DNA from: Nitrosomonas sp.
GTDB taxonomy: Bacteria; Pseudomonadota; Gammaproteobacteria; Burkholderiales; Nitrosomonadaceae
Direction of reading: 5' to 3'
NCBI GenBank assembly: GCA_016703745.1
Contig: JADJBK010000006.1
Span: 744,001 to 808,000, forward strand
Length of the DNA stretch: 64,000 nt
The first letter of the stretch is position 1; the number at the start of each line of letters is the position of its first letter. The notes beneath the pieces are model-generated. The model made no database searches and was not told the origin of the DNA. It saw only the letters and a program-made list of their open reading frames with translations. The translations under genes were made by a program, and so were the position numbers. This document shows positions 45,233-55,500 of this stretch, one piece after another.

Positions 45233-48016
45233 ATGACCTTATCACCTGACAACACTTTACTGCTAGACAGCATTCTGCCTTATAGCCGGTATATGCAAAG
45301 GACTCTGGCAAGCGAACCCGCGCTGGAAGATGTCCTCGTGCAACATATGCAGCAAGCCTTCAGCGAACAGGAAATGCTTGAATTCCTGAGAACCCCGATG
45401 GTAACCAATGAAGCAGAGCTGCATCGATTGCTCAGACAACTTCGCAAGCGGGTCATGCTGCGCCTTCTCTCACGCGATCTTACCGGGCTGGCGGATTTGA
45501 ATGAAGTCATGTTGACCATGACCGCCCTGGCAGAAACCACGATTCATTTTTCACTTGAACTTCACCATGCCTGGCTGACCGATCCGGTCCGTTATGGTGC
45601 GCCAATAGGCGAAAAAACGGGTGCTGATCAGCAACTATTGGTTGTCGCAATGGGTAAATTGGGCGGCAAGGAACTGAATGTTTCCTCCGATATAGACCTG
45701 ATTTTTATCTACCCTGAAGAAGGCGAAACTACCGGCGCCCATTCCATCGCCAATCACGAATTTTTTACCAAGCTGGGGCGCAAATTGATTGCGAGCCTCA
45801 ATGATTATACCGTGGACGGCTATGTATTCCGGGTTGATATGCGATTACGCCCGCATGGGGAAAATAGCCCTCTGGCAGTCAGTCTCGCTACTCTTGAAGA
45901 CTATCTTGTCACGCATGGCCGTGAATGGGAACGGCATGCCTGGATAAAAAGCCGGGTTATCGCTGGTTCTTCTGTTGCAGAGACCACCCTGATGGAGCGG
46001 GTCGTGCGTCCATTTGTATTCCGTAAATATCTTGATTTTGAAGCCTACGAGGCCATGCGGCGCTTGCATGCCCAATTGCGTAAGGAGGTTTATCGACGTG
46101 AACTACACGACAACATTAAGCTCGGACCTGGCGGTATTCGCGAAATTGAGTTTATTGCTCAGCTTTTCCAGTTGATTCGTGGCGGATTTGATGCCGACCT
46201 GTGCATCCGCCCTACTCTCGCGACACTAAAGCGCCTTAGGCAAAAGCAACCCTTACCTGCACAGACTTTTGAGGAATTAATCGAAGCGTATCAGTTTTTA
46301 CGCAAACTGGAACATCGCCTGCAATATCTGGATGATCAACAAACTCAAGATTTACCACAGAATGCTGATGACCAGATATTGATCGCCAAGACAATGAATT
46401 TCAGGGATTACACAGCATTCCTGCAACAGCTGAACCGTCTCCGCAAGATGGTTTCACGACATTTCGAACTTGTTTTTGCGGAACGGCGCAGATCAGATAT
46501 ATACCATTCGCTAACCAGCCTGCAACCTGAAGAATCCGGTGGAAATGCCGCACTCCAGGCCCTCCAAGCTTTAAATCAGCAACTTAAAACTTTGGGTTAC
46601 ACAGATCCCGACAAAATTTCCGAACGGGTACAACGATTTTATGACAGTGAATTGTTCCGGAAACTGCCTTCTGCCAGCCAGGAAAAAATACTGAGTCTGA
46701 TGTCCAGTCTGATTGAAGTCATCGTACATTTTCCACCGATTGACATTACTCTTGAGCGGATGCTGCAGCTACTTGAGAAAATCAGTCCCCACCCAGGTTA
46801 TCTTGCATTATTGCAGGAACAACCACAAACCCTGCCACGCGTTACCAAACTTGTCAGCGCCAGCCAGTGGGTCAGCGATTATCTTGGCCGACACCCCATT
46901 CTACTCGATGAACTACTCACACCGCTCGGAGTACATACTCTGCCAGACTGGCCTGCACTCAAAGCTGAGCTCGTCCACCAGCTTTATCACGCCAACATAC
47001 CAAAGGCGCAACTAACCGAATGGCAAATGGATGTATTGCGTCACTTTCAGCATGCCCAGACCTTCCGCCTGCTGGCGGTTGATCTGGAGGGTAATCTGCT
47101 ACTGGAAGAACTCAGTGATCATCTCACCGAACTGGCGGATCTCATTCTCAATAACCTGCTCCAGCTTGCCTGGCAGGATCTCAAGAAAAAACATCGCTCC
47201 AATCCCGTCTTTGCCATCATTGGATACGGCAAACTTGGCGGTAAAGAGTTGGGATATGCTTCAGACTTGGATATCGTGTTTCTATATGAAGACAGCCACC
47301 CGGATGCGCTGGCTGTTTACACCAAACTGGCGCAGAGTATTAACCACTGGCTGACCACACACACCTCCGCAGGTGTACTGTATGAGACCGATCTGCGCCT
47401 GCGTCCCAGCGGCGTCACCGGGGCACTTGCCAACTCTATGGAAGCATTTGCCAACTATCAGCATGAACTCGCCTGGGTATGGGAACATCAGGCCCTGACC
47501 CGCGCACGATTTGTTGTCGGTGATCAGTTGGTGGGTGAGAAATTTGAACAGTTACGCAGGAAAATTCTCTGCCAACCGCGCGAACTGACGCAACTCAAAC
47601 AGGATATCACCATGATGCGCCGCAAGATGCTGGATGCCCATCCAAACACCACTAACCTGTTCGATATCAAGCACGACCGTGGTGGCATCATCGATGTGGA
47701 ATTCATCGTACAATTTCTGGTATTGGGCTACGCCCATCAGCATCCACAATTAACCGGCAACATCGGCAATATCGCGTTACTGAAACTGGCGGGAGAGCTT
47801 GGCCTGATTCCGATTGACATGGCTAACACCGTGCTTACCACCTACCGAGAATTTCGCCGCCTGCAACACCAGCTGAGATTAAATGGCGCACCCCAGTCAG
47901 CCGGTGGTGCACCTGCAAAAAGCATTTCCCAGGAATACGCCCGCGTACCCGCCAATAATTTGGCTGATGCGCGCCAAGCAGTTTTGGATTTGTGCGCGGA
48001 GGTATTCGGAACTTGA
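45233..48016 (+). CDS. glnE: Bifunctional glutamine synthetase adenylyltransferase/adenylyl-removing enzyme
   Basis: This 927-residue enzyme controls glutamine synthetase by adding or removing AMP in response to PII and glutamine. Two nucleotidyltransferase domains are visible: MGKLGGKELNVSSDIDLIFIY (N-terminal, adenylyl-removing) and YGKLGGKELGYASDLDIVFLY (C-terminal, adenylylating), each followed by a GlnD PII-uridylyltransferase-like helical domain. The length matches E. coli GlnE (946). In an ammonia-oxidising cell it would tune assimilation against energy use of ammonia. Confidence 0.97.
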   Translation: MTLSPDNTLLLDSILPYSRYMQRTLASEPALEDVLVQHMQQAFSEQEMLEFLRTPMVTNEAELHRLLRQLRKRVMLRLLSRDLTGLADLNEVMLTMTALAETTIHFSLELHHAWLTDPVRYGAPIGEKTGADQQLLVVAMGKLGGKELNVSSDIDLIFIYPEEGETTGAHSIANHEFFTKLGRKLIASLNDYTVDGYVFRVDMRLRPHGENSPLAVSLATLEDYLVTHGREWERHAWIKSRVIAGSSVAETTLMERVVRPFVFRKYLDFEAYEAMRRLHAQLRKEVYRRELHDNIKLGPGGIREIEFIAQLFQLIRGGFDADLCIRPTLATLKRLRQKQPLPAQTFEELIEAYQFLRKLEHRLQYLDDQQTQDLPQNADDQILIAKTMNFRDYTAFLQQLNRLRKMVSRHFELVFAERRRSDIYHSLTSLQPEESGGNAALQALQALNQQLKTLGYTDPDKISERVQRFYDSELFRKLPSASQEKILSLMSSLIEVIVHFPPIDITLERMLQLLEKISPHPGYLALLQEQPQTLPRVTKLVSASQWVSDYLGRHPILLDELLTPLGVHTLPDWPALKAELVHQLYHANIPKAQLTEWQMDVLRHFQHAQTFRLLAVDLEGNLLLEELSDHLTELADLILNNLLQLAWQDLKKKHRSNPVFAIIGYGKLGGKELGYASDLDIVFLYEDSHPDALAVYTKLAQSINHWLTTHTSAGVLYETDLRLRPSGVTGALANSMEAFANYQHELAWVWEHQALTRARFVVGDQLVGEKFEQLRRKILCQPRELTQLKQDITMMRRKMLDAHPNTTNLFDIKHDRGGIIDVEFIVQFLVLGYAHQHPQLTGNIGNIALLKLAGELGLIPIDMANTVLTTYREFRRLQHQLRLNGAPQSAGGAPAKSISQEYARVPANNLADARQAVLDLCAEVFGT

Positions 48017-48047
48017 TCGTAACCGGGTGTCATCCTGTAACTGGTCA

Positions 48048-49745
48048 TCAACGCAGGTAATGACTGATCATGATGGACTGGGTCTGTTTACCCGTACACC
48101 AGCGCCTCCATATCATTCTGAATGCAGATTCCAGAGCACTGGCACTTTGTGCCGGCTGCGCCAGTAATGAAGCTTTGAAACGTGGCCTGAGTTGCTGCCT
48201 TGTATCATTCAGCAAATTCAAAGCGTTTGCAAAGTAACATGCTTGCCTGATACAGGACTCGGTATTGTCCACCACGAAATCTTCCAACTCCAGATGTCGC
48301 ATGATTGCTGCTGCTCCCCGGCTAATCATGCGATCGCCTGCAATACACAATGTCGGCACTCCCATCCATGCTGCATGACAAGTGGTCGTCACACCGCTGG
48401 CCGGCATGGTATCCAGACAGATATCCACTCGATGATGCAATGCCATGTAGTCTTGCAAGGAACTTTTAGGCATCATAATGAAGCGATCTGTACCGATGTC
48501 CTGCTCTTTGAACCAGTCAAATATTATGCGGTGATTGTTGCTTTGCAAGTCACCAATCAGCAACAGCTTTGCCGTAGATATCTGCCTCAGTATGACACTC
48601 CACAGGCGCACCGTGCTTTGTGTTATTTTATTGATGCGATTAAAGCAGGCAAAGGTTATGTATCCATTGCTGAGTGCAGGCAGCGCATTCACATCTGGTG
48701 CCGTAACTTCCGGCAGAAATGGGGCATTCACCGGAAGTCGTATCAGTTTTTCGCTAAACTGTTTATCCAAAGAACCAGGCGGATTCAGATGGGTATCGCC
48801 AATGTAATAATCCATGGCAGTCAAACCGGTAGTGGCCAGATACCCCAGCCAGCTTGCCTGGATGGGAGCAGGCTTTAGCGAGAACATGGTGAGTCGATTG
48901 CCAGAGGTATGCCCATCCAGATCCACCAGAATATCAATTTGATCCTGCCGAATGATATCTGCCAGATCCAGATCGTTCAACCGATCGACTGTCCGCCAGC
49001 TCCTAAAATGGGTTTTCAATCTTACCGTGGTGCCATCCTCTATTGCTGATGCGGCATAGGCATGTAACCTGAGCTCTGCTGATTGCGCGAGGAAGGAAAG
49101 TACCGGCTCAAAGAAGTTACTCAGTGAATGCTCTCTGAAAGCTGCGGAAACAAAACCTATATTCAATATTCGCTCTGGTTCTCGTAAATTGGTGTGGTTC
49201 TTCCAGCATATTTTGCCTGGAGTCTCATAAAACCCGGCGAACCTGCGGTGCATATCCCACAAGGTTTCATCGTTGGCCGTGTCATCCTGGCTTAAACAAA
49301 ACAACAAATTACTGAAGCAGCTCGCATAGGAGGGGTCGAGCTGGAGTGCGCGCGCAAAACAGGCGACGCCTTGCTGTACATCACCAAGATCTTTTCTGAT
49401 GATCCCCAGATTATTGATGGCAGCAACGTAATCTGGCTTTAACCGGATAGCCTGTTCGAATGCCTGTGCAGCACCATGCAAATCATTCTGTGCTTTGAGC
49501 ACAAGGCCATAGTAACAATGCTCCTCTGGATCCTGCATATTTAGCGCCAAAGCCCGATACGCCACTTCCCGGGCGTCCTTTTTCTGCACCAGGTAGGTAT
49601 CGCTTAATATCTTCCAGCCAATGAGCCAATCCGGAAAATGGTTCAGCAGGGTGTGTAATCGCACTTCAAGTTCGTGGTATTGCCCCGACATAAATAACTG
49701 GATGAGGGTTTCCACTTGCTGATCCGCAGGCAAGTCAATCATCAT
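48048..49745 (-). CDS. TPR-SPINDLY (O-GlcNAc transferase-like) glycosyltransferase
   Basis: This 565-residue protein has an N-terminal tetratricopeptide region (about residues 20-165: EHCYYGLVLKAQNDLHGAAQAFEQAIRL) and a C-terminal GT41/SPINDLY catalytic domain (about 185-555). GFVSAAFREHSLSNFF carries the conserved His. It also has LVDLDGHTSGNRLTMF, the PAPIQASWLGYLATTG block and LDTMPASGVTTTCHAAWMGVPTL. Such enzymes put a sugar on Ser/Thr of proteins. The start is uncertain: ATG 49745, or TTG/GTG at 49772/49769 overlapping the aminotransferase stop. It is the last gene of the glycosylation operon and a paralogue of the SPINDLY part of the 1980-residue protein. Confidence 0.9.
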   Translation of the reverse strand: MMIDLPADQQVETLIQLFMSGQYHELEVRLHTLLNHFPDWLIGWKILSDTYLVQKKDAREVAYRALALNMQDPEEHCYYGLVLKAQNDLHGAAQAFEQAIRLKPDYVAAINNLGIIRKDLGDVQQGVACFARALQLDPSYASCFSNLLFCLSQDDTANDETLWDMHRRFAGFYETPGKICWKNHTNLREPERILNIGFVSAAFREHSLSNFFEPVLSFLAQSAELRLHAYAASAIEDGTTVRLKTHFRSWRTVDRLNDLDLADIIRQDQIDILVDLDGHTSGNRLTMFSLKPAPIQASWLGYLATTGLTAMDYYIGDTHLNPPGSLDKQFSEKLIRLPVNAPFLPEVTAPDVNALPALSNGYITFACFNRINKITQSTVRLWSVILRQISTAKLLLIGDLQSNNHRIIFDWFKEQDIGTDRFIMMPKSSLQDYMALHHRVDICLDTMPASGVTTTCHAAWMGVPTLCIAGDRMISRGAAAIMRHLELEDFVVDNTESCIRQACYFANALNLLNDTRQQLRPRFKASLLAQPAQSASALESAFRMIWRRWCTGKQTQSIMISHYLR

Positions 49746-49761
49746 GACGTTCTGCAAAACC

Positions 49762-50859
49762 TTAGCCACCAAAATATCGACGTACTGCGGTTATGATCTT
49801 TTCAACATCTTCCGCCGCCAGTTGCGGACCCATGGGCAAGCTGAGAACTTCTTTTGCATAACGTGTTGCTATCGGTAAAGCAGTACGAATATTTAAATCG
49901 GCGTAGGCCTGCTGCAAATGGGGAGGAACCGGGTAATGGATCAGTGTTTCAATACCTGCTTGTTTCAATGCAGCCTGTAAGGCATCGCGTTCCGGAGTTC
50001 TTACAACGTACAGATGCCAGACGGAAGACTGATGCCGAGGCATATCGATCAAACTCAGGGGCAACTCTGCAAAAGCAGTGTGATACCGCTGCGCGATTTC
50101 CTGACGTCGTTTGTTCCATCGATCCAGATACTTCAACTTTATCGACAACACAGCGGCCTGCATAGGATCGAGACGGCTGTTGATGCCTCTCTCCTGATTA
50201 TGGTATTTCACCTTGGAGCCATAATTGGCCAGCATACGTATGCGTTGTGCCAAACCATCATCATTCGTAGTGACGGCACCACCATCACCCAAAGCGCCCA
50301 GGTTTTTTCCGGGGTAAAAACTCCATGCAACGGCGTCACCGTGTGAACCGATCTTTCGGCCATTGACCGTTGCGCCATGTGCCTGCGCCGCATCTTCAAT
50401 CACATATAAATTATGTTGCTTGGCAAGTAAACAGATCGCTTCGATATCGGCAGGTATTCCGTATAAGTGGACGGGGATAATAGCCCTGGTATGGTTTGTA
50501 ATATATGGCGCAATATCAGAGGCATTGAGCACATATTGCCCTGAAGCGGGCTCGACTGGCAACGGCTCCGCACCAACCGCACTGACTGCTAACCAGGTAG
50601 CAATAAAGGTATGTGAAGGTACAATTACTTCATCGCCTGGTCCAATGTTTAAAGCCCGCAGGATTAAGGTTAACGCATCAAGGCCATTGCCCCCACCAAT
50701 ACAATTTCCTGCCCCGACATAGCTTGCAAAGAGCGCTTCAAAATCCTTAACCTCTGTACCGCCAATATATTGACCGGATCGACTGGCGCGCAACACCGCT
50801 TCGTCCAGCTCACTGGCCAGTGCATGATAGGCTGCCTTCAGATCTAGAAATGGAATCAA
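49762..50859 (-). CDS. dTDP-3-oxo-6-deoxyhexose 3-aminotransferase (DegT/DnrJ/EryC1/StrS family; QdtB/FdtB-like)
   Basis: This 365-residue PLP enzyme begins PFLDLKAAYHAL. It has the phosphate-binding GGGNGLDALTLILRAL, VIPVHLYG, DAAQAHGA and the PLP Lys in FYPGKNLGALGDGGAVTT. It uses a TTG start, justified because the conserved MIPFLDL N-terminus begins there. It follows the ketoisomerase by 12 bp. That pairing points to 3-amination of dTDP-3-keto-6-deoxyhexose. Symbol withheld because gluco versus galacto stereochemistry is inferred. Confidence 0.9.
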   Translation of the reverse strand: MIPFLDLKAAYHALASELDEAVLRASRSGQYIGGTEVKDFEALFASYVGAGNCIGGGNGLDALTLILRALNIGPGDEVIVPSHTFIATWLAVSAVGAEPLPVEPASGQYVLNASDIAPYITNHTRAIIPVHLYGIPADIEAICLLAKQHNLYVIEDAAQAHGATVNGRKIGSHGDAVAWSFYPGKNLGALGDGGAVTTNDDGLAQRIRMLANYGSKVKYHNQERGINSRLDPMQAAVLSIKLKYLDRWNKRRQEIAQRYHTAFAELPLSLIDMPRHQSSVWHLYVVRTPERDALQAALKQAGIETLIHYPVPPHLQQAYADLNIRTALPIATRYAKEVLSLPMGPQLAAEDVEKIITAVRRYFGG

Positions 50860-50871
50860 GAGCTGATCTGC

Positions 50872-51285
50872 CTAGGCCGCCGCCCAACGTGCGCGCATGA
50901 AATCTTCATACTTGCGATAATAATCTTCTTCACTATATTTATTGGAGGCCAGACACATCAATACGGAGCCTGAAGAAAAATTATCTATTTCGCGCCAGAT
51001 CATCGGACAAACATATAGTCCGTAATACGAACGCGCCAAATGAAACTTGTGCTTGTTCTTGCCATCATCCAGGGTAATGTCAAAACTACCAGACATCGCC
51101 ACGATAAACTGATGCAAGCCTTTGTGTGCATGCCCACCACGTTCTGCCCCACCGGGCACATCGTACACATGGTAAACCCGCTGGATATCAAACGGGATTT
51201 GCGAGCTGCTCTCGATAAATGTCAAATTGCCTTGCGGGTTATGAATTTTGGGTAGCTCGATAATTCTGCAATCTTCTAATGGCAT
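50872..51285 (-). CDS. dTDP-4-keto-6-deoxyglucose 3,4-ketoisomerase (WxcM/FdtA/QdtA cupin)
   Basis: This 137-residue cupin converts dTDP-4-keto-6-deoxyglucose to the 3-keto sugar. The signature RGGHAHKGLHQF with the catalytic His52 and the LYVCPMIWREIDNFS segment are present. From memory, FdtA (galacto product) has His and QdtA (gluco product) has Arg in this WxE position. Arg98 here therefore favours the QdtA type, though a structural comparison is needed. AAGGAG lies 6 nt before the ATG. Confidence 0.9.
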   Translation of the reverse strand: MPLEDCRIIELPKIHNPQGNLTFIESSSQIPFDIQRVYHVYDVPGGAERGGHAHKGLHQFIVAMSGSFDITLDDGKNKHKFHLARSYYGLYVCPMIWREIDNFSSGSVLMCLASNKYSEEDYYRKYEDFMRARWAAA

Positions 51286-51311
51286 AGTTGACTCCTTACA
51301 TTTGCTTATAT

Positions 51312-52526
51312 TTAAGCAATTTCTGCATTCAATAAATGGTGAAGGCCTTTTTTATGGAGATAATCCATGACCGTTTTGCCATACGTATCACGCATGTGGA
51401 TATCTGCACCCACGTTTAACAAATACTGAAACACATCGTCATTTTGATGCGCCTCATAGTGACTTAAGGCATACATCAACGCGGTAGTGCCTTTGTAGTT
51501 GGTGCTGTTCACATCCAAGCCAAGCGCCAGTAACGCTTTCACAATAGGTAAATGCCCGTGATAGGCGGCGATGATTAAAGCATTCCAGCCGTGTTTATTG
51601 CGTGTGTCTAAATGTTGAATCCACTTGCAAGCCTGATGCACGGCTGCTAAATCGCCGACCTCACACGCCATCCACAGCACAGGCAAATAATCTTTGATGA
51701 GGTATATGTTGTAATCAATGGTAGCCAGTTCAAAGTACGATTCCGTTTCAGTTATCAGCGTACCCGGCTTGGCTGTGCTTTTAACCAGCTGAATGTGAGT
51801 ACTTACTATTTGCCAATTTTGGTAGCATGGCATTTGGTATTCTCTAAAATGAAAGGCGCGCAATTGGTTGTGCACTTCGTAGGCCGTTTTACGCCAATCG
51901 ATGGTCACGTTGGCAAAGTCGATGGCTTTTTTGCTGTAATACGAGGCGCCAATGGCAGGTTGTGGATAGGCTTCAAATTTTTGGGTCACTAACGCCGTTA
52001 AGTATGCTTCAAACAAGTCTTGCGCATGCTGCATTTGCTTTAAATAGAGGCTTCTCGCCGTGTCATCGCGCGTGATGGCCACGGTGGCTTGGCCAATGAT
52101 ATCACCAGTGTCGATGCCATCTTCGATGCAATGCAAGGTCACGCCGGTTTCAGTTTCGCCATTTAAAATCGCGTGAATGGCTGGGCATACGCCTTTGTAT
52201 TTGGGCAGTTTAGAAAAATGGATGTTATACAGTTGCGTGGTCTTAAAACGCTTGGTGTTGATGATTTCATCAAACTGCAATGAGATAAACACCAAATCGT
52301 CCATCGCGTACAATGACTCCAAGGTCACACGGGGTACACCCAGTACTTTCGCTTGTTTAATTAACGAGGGTTGCCAGCCATCCACACCCGTATCGGCCTT
52401 GACGGGTAAATAACAAATCGGGTGGTTGGGAAACGCATTGACCGCATACGCCAATCCATGCACCGCAATGGCATTTTGCCCTGCGATGCAGATGGTGGGT
52501 AAGGCTGTTTTAAACTCTTTGTCCAT
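51312..52526 (-). CDS. dTDP-3-amino-sugar N-formyltransferase with C-terminal ankyrin repeats (QdtF-like)
   Basis: This 404-residue protein has a formyltransferase domain (residues 1-205) carrying the catalytic set Asn101, His103 (YNIHFSKLP) and Asp139 (DGIDTGD), a C-terminal barrel (210-265), and then three ankyrin repeats (about 270-395: HGWNALIIAAYHGHLPIVKAL, KGTTALMYAL, DTYGKTVMDYL). This layout is that of Providencia QdtF, which formylates dTDP-Qui3N using N10-formyl-THF. It lies between the ketoisomerase and the giant glycosyltransferase, 4 bp after the latter. Confidence 0.9.
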   Translation of the reverse strand: MDKEFKTALPTICIAGQNAIAVHGLAYAVNAFPNHPICYLPVKADTGVDGWQPSLIKQAKVLGVPRVTLESLYAMDDLVFISLQFDEIINTKRFKTTQLYNIHFSKLPKYKGVCPAIHAILNGETETGVTLHCIEDGIDTGDIIGQATVAITRDDTARSLYLKQMQHAQDLFEAYLTALVTQKFEAYPQPAIGASYYSKKAIDFANVTIDWRKTAYEVHNQLRAFHFREYQMPCYQNWQIVSTHIQLVKSTAKPGTLITETESYFELATIDYNIYLIKDYLPVLWMACEVGDLAAVHQACKWIQHLDTRNKHGWNALIIAAYHGHLPIVKALLALGLDVNSTNYKGTTALMYALSHYEAHQNDDVFQYLLNVGADIHMRDTYGKTVMDYLHKKGLHHLLNAEIA

Positions 52527-52530
52527 GGTG

Positions 52531-55500
52531 TTAAAGGATTTGTATCGACAAATCTCCTGCGACTATTTTTTCGATGTTCAATTGCGTTAAGTAGGTGTTC
52601 CACACTGCTAAAAAGCTTTGTTTTAAGGCTTCGGAATACACTTCGTGCGCATCCAACACCGCTAGCATTTGTTGCCCTAGCGCGTCTTGTTGGTAGCGAA
52701 CACGTACCGCATTACGCATCATACTGATACTGGCCCACGCTTCATCTGCCGATATCCAACGGTTTTCTACCGCAATTATGGCTAATGCAATCCACGCGTA
52801 ATGGCCGCACTTGATGGTGTTGTTATTCAGTTTGCCCGTATTTTGTTCTGGATTGTTTCTAAAAATGCCTAATGGCGTTGGTATCCAAATCGCGGGCTTA
52901 TGCTGTGCGGCTTGAATAAAACTACCAATGTCGTCCAAACCAAAATAACTGATGCCCTGCATGGACGGGTTAAGAATCACCTCGGCGGCCTCGCGACGAA
53001 ACACCGCATGGCTAAACTCACCTAACTTATTGCTGCAACCAGGAATCAGCGCGTTTGCCATGGTGGCCGCATCAAAGTGTTGACTAAATACCTGGCTGGT
53101 GGCGTGATCAATCAACATGCCGAAAGGCTGACCGGTTTCAAGCGCGTTCCAGCGTGCACTGACGGATATCAGTGCCTCTTGTTTGGCATGCTCACGCATG
53201 TGCGTTTCATAAAAGGTTGGGTAAATTAAGTCGTCATCCATCAGGATGTGGAAAAACTCGGCCTCTTGCGCATAGCTTCTTGCCACATGATAAATATTTA
53301 CAAAGCCGCCCTTTTTTGGACCAGGCACGACGGAAATATCGAGTTTTTTGTAAATATCCAATTGGGCTAGGCGCTGCACTAATGCCGTGACTTCATCGTT
53401 CGGGTTGTCGTCCGAAATCACCACTTTAAAGTGCGGATAGGTTTGCGTGGCCAAACTTAACAGCAGTTGCTCGATATAGTTGGGTTTGTAAGCTGGGATT
53501 AAGGTGCAAATCGTCGCCACTGGCTTGTCGGAGTGCGCTTTTGTTTTGATGCTAGCTTGTGGCTGTGCCTCTAGCTGAGGAGCAAGCTCCACTCTAAGCA
53601 TTTGCGCGGTTTCTGCCGTCAAGCCAAACTCCTCGCCCAAACCAATCGCGCTATCTGCTTGCGCATATTCGCCAAGCAGCATCAAGGCATCAATGTAGCT
53701 GACCCAATATTGTTCTTGCTGGGGTGCTTGTTGCACCGCCCACTCTAACTGCATCAAGGCGTCGTCTAGCTTAGACTGTTGCGCCAACAATACCCCCAAC
53801 TGGTGGTTGGCTTCGGCGTGATTGGGTTGCACTTTCAGTACTTCGCGCAACAACGCTTCGGCCATCGTCCAATCGCCCGCTTGCAGGCTTTCTTGCGCCA
53901 ATTGCATCACATCGTTCATCGCGTCTAACAATGCCTGCTGGGTGTTGATTAAGTCGCTTAAGCCAGCTTGCTCCAAGGCTTGCAACAAGGCTGGCACGGC
54001 AATTTCAAAGTTGGCATGATGCAAGTCCGAACACGCCGCTGACGGCAGTGTTTTACCCAGCACATACGCTAAACGTTGGCCATTAGCCGTGGCGATATGG
54101 CTAAAGTACCAATAGTTGGCGTACTTAGTGTCGTTCATCAACACCAACACCTGTGCGCCTTTGGGTGCCCACAGCATATTCACCAAAGCCGCGCCAGAGG
54201 CTGACACAATGTAGTGTGCGCGACTAAATAACGTCACTTGTTGTATAAAGGTGAGCTTACTGGGGTCGATGCTGGTAAAGCCATTGGCGACTAACAAGGC
54301 TTCGATTTCTTGCTCGTTGACCATCACGCGCACATTGGTATTGCGGCCCGGCGTGCGTTTAATAAAGATTTTTGAGGGTAATTCGTCGTTAAGTGCGGGA
54401 TCTACATGGGCTAAAAATGCCTCGCGTACTGCTTGCAATGCCAGTGGATGAAAAATCACGTGTGTTGGTTCCGACAATAAGTCTTTACCTTCGCCATGCA
54501 ATGCTTTGGGCCGCTGAAACGCCACATTGGCCACCGGACTCACCCATAATGCCGATGGAAAACGGTTGACGGTCAGCGCATCTATCTTGATGATTTGTGC
54601 TGGGTCTATTCCCAACAAATATAGCGCCTCTAGCATGCTAGGGTAAGACAGCGCATCCAATAAAATGCGATATTCCGCCAAATCGACGCCAGCGTTTTTT
54701 AACAATACCAATTGTGGCAGATACTCGGTCAGCCAATGCGCATAGTTGTTAGAGCCATTGCCGATTAAATTGATGACCTTGTGCGCGTGTTCAAACTGGC
54801 CACGTACATTGCCATAACCAATCAAACCTTTCTCTCGCTGCATACTGCAAAAGCCCAAGCCCTGCTCTTGCGTCTCCCAGTAGTCAGGTGAAAAATGTTG
54901 GTGCACGATACTTTTGTTTTGAATAATCGGAAACGCAGCCGTGCCAATGACTTTAAAGTCTATGACCTCCGCCATGTACACCGGTGGATGCTTGAGGCTA
55001 TGCTCCTGCGTGACCAATGGATTGGGCGAGGCATTTCCAAAAATCGGCACGGCTGGCGAGTTGCATTCGATGGCTGGTAGTAAGGATTTTGCTTGAAACG
55101 TGTTCACTACCTCGTCGACAGTAGCCAACTCAAAAATTAATACTTCATTCTCCCACTTGTTAAGGTATTGCTGATAATTACGTTGCCAAGCAGGTGTGCC
55201 AAATGCGCCACCGCTTTGATGCGTGAGTTGAATCGGCCACGTTCCCAGCGTTAAGTCGGCTGTTCTTGCGCTTCTACAGAAATCTAAATCATAAAAATGG
55301 AAATTGAACCGTGGATCAAAGGCAACTTGCCTGGTCGTCAGGGTTCGCTTCCTGACCGCCAAAAACACACCATCCAATAATTCGCACTCAGTCGGCACAT
55401 CACCATAATCAGAAATTTTTCCTTGAGCGGTTTCTCCATGCGCAACCTTGCCACTTAAGTTCTCTTGCGTATCCCAGGTAAACTGGGTGTCTATAAATGC

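Noticed and set aside
48192..48878. 228-codon open frame on the plus strand opposite the TPR-SPINDLY gene
   Set aside because: It is antisense to a well-supported gene, has a low-complexity Cys/His-rich composition and no recognisable family, so it is a shadow frame.
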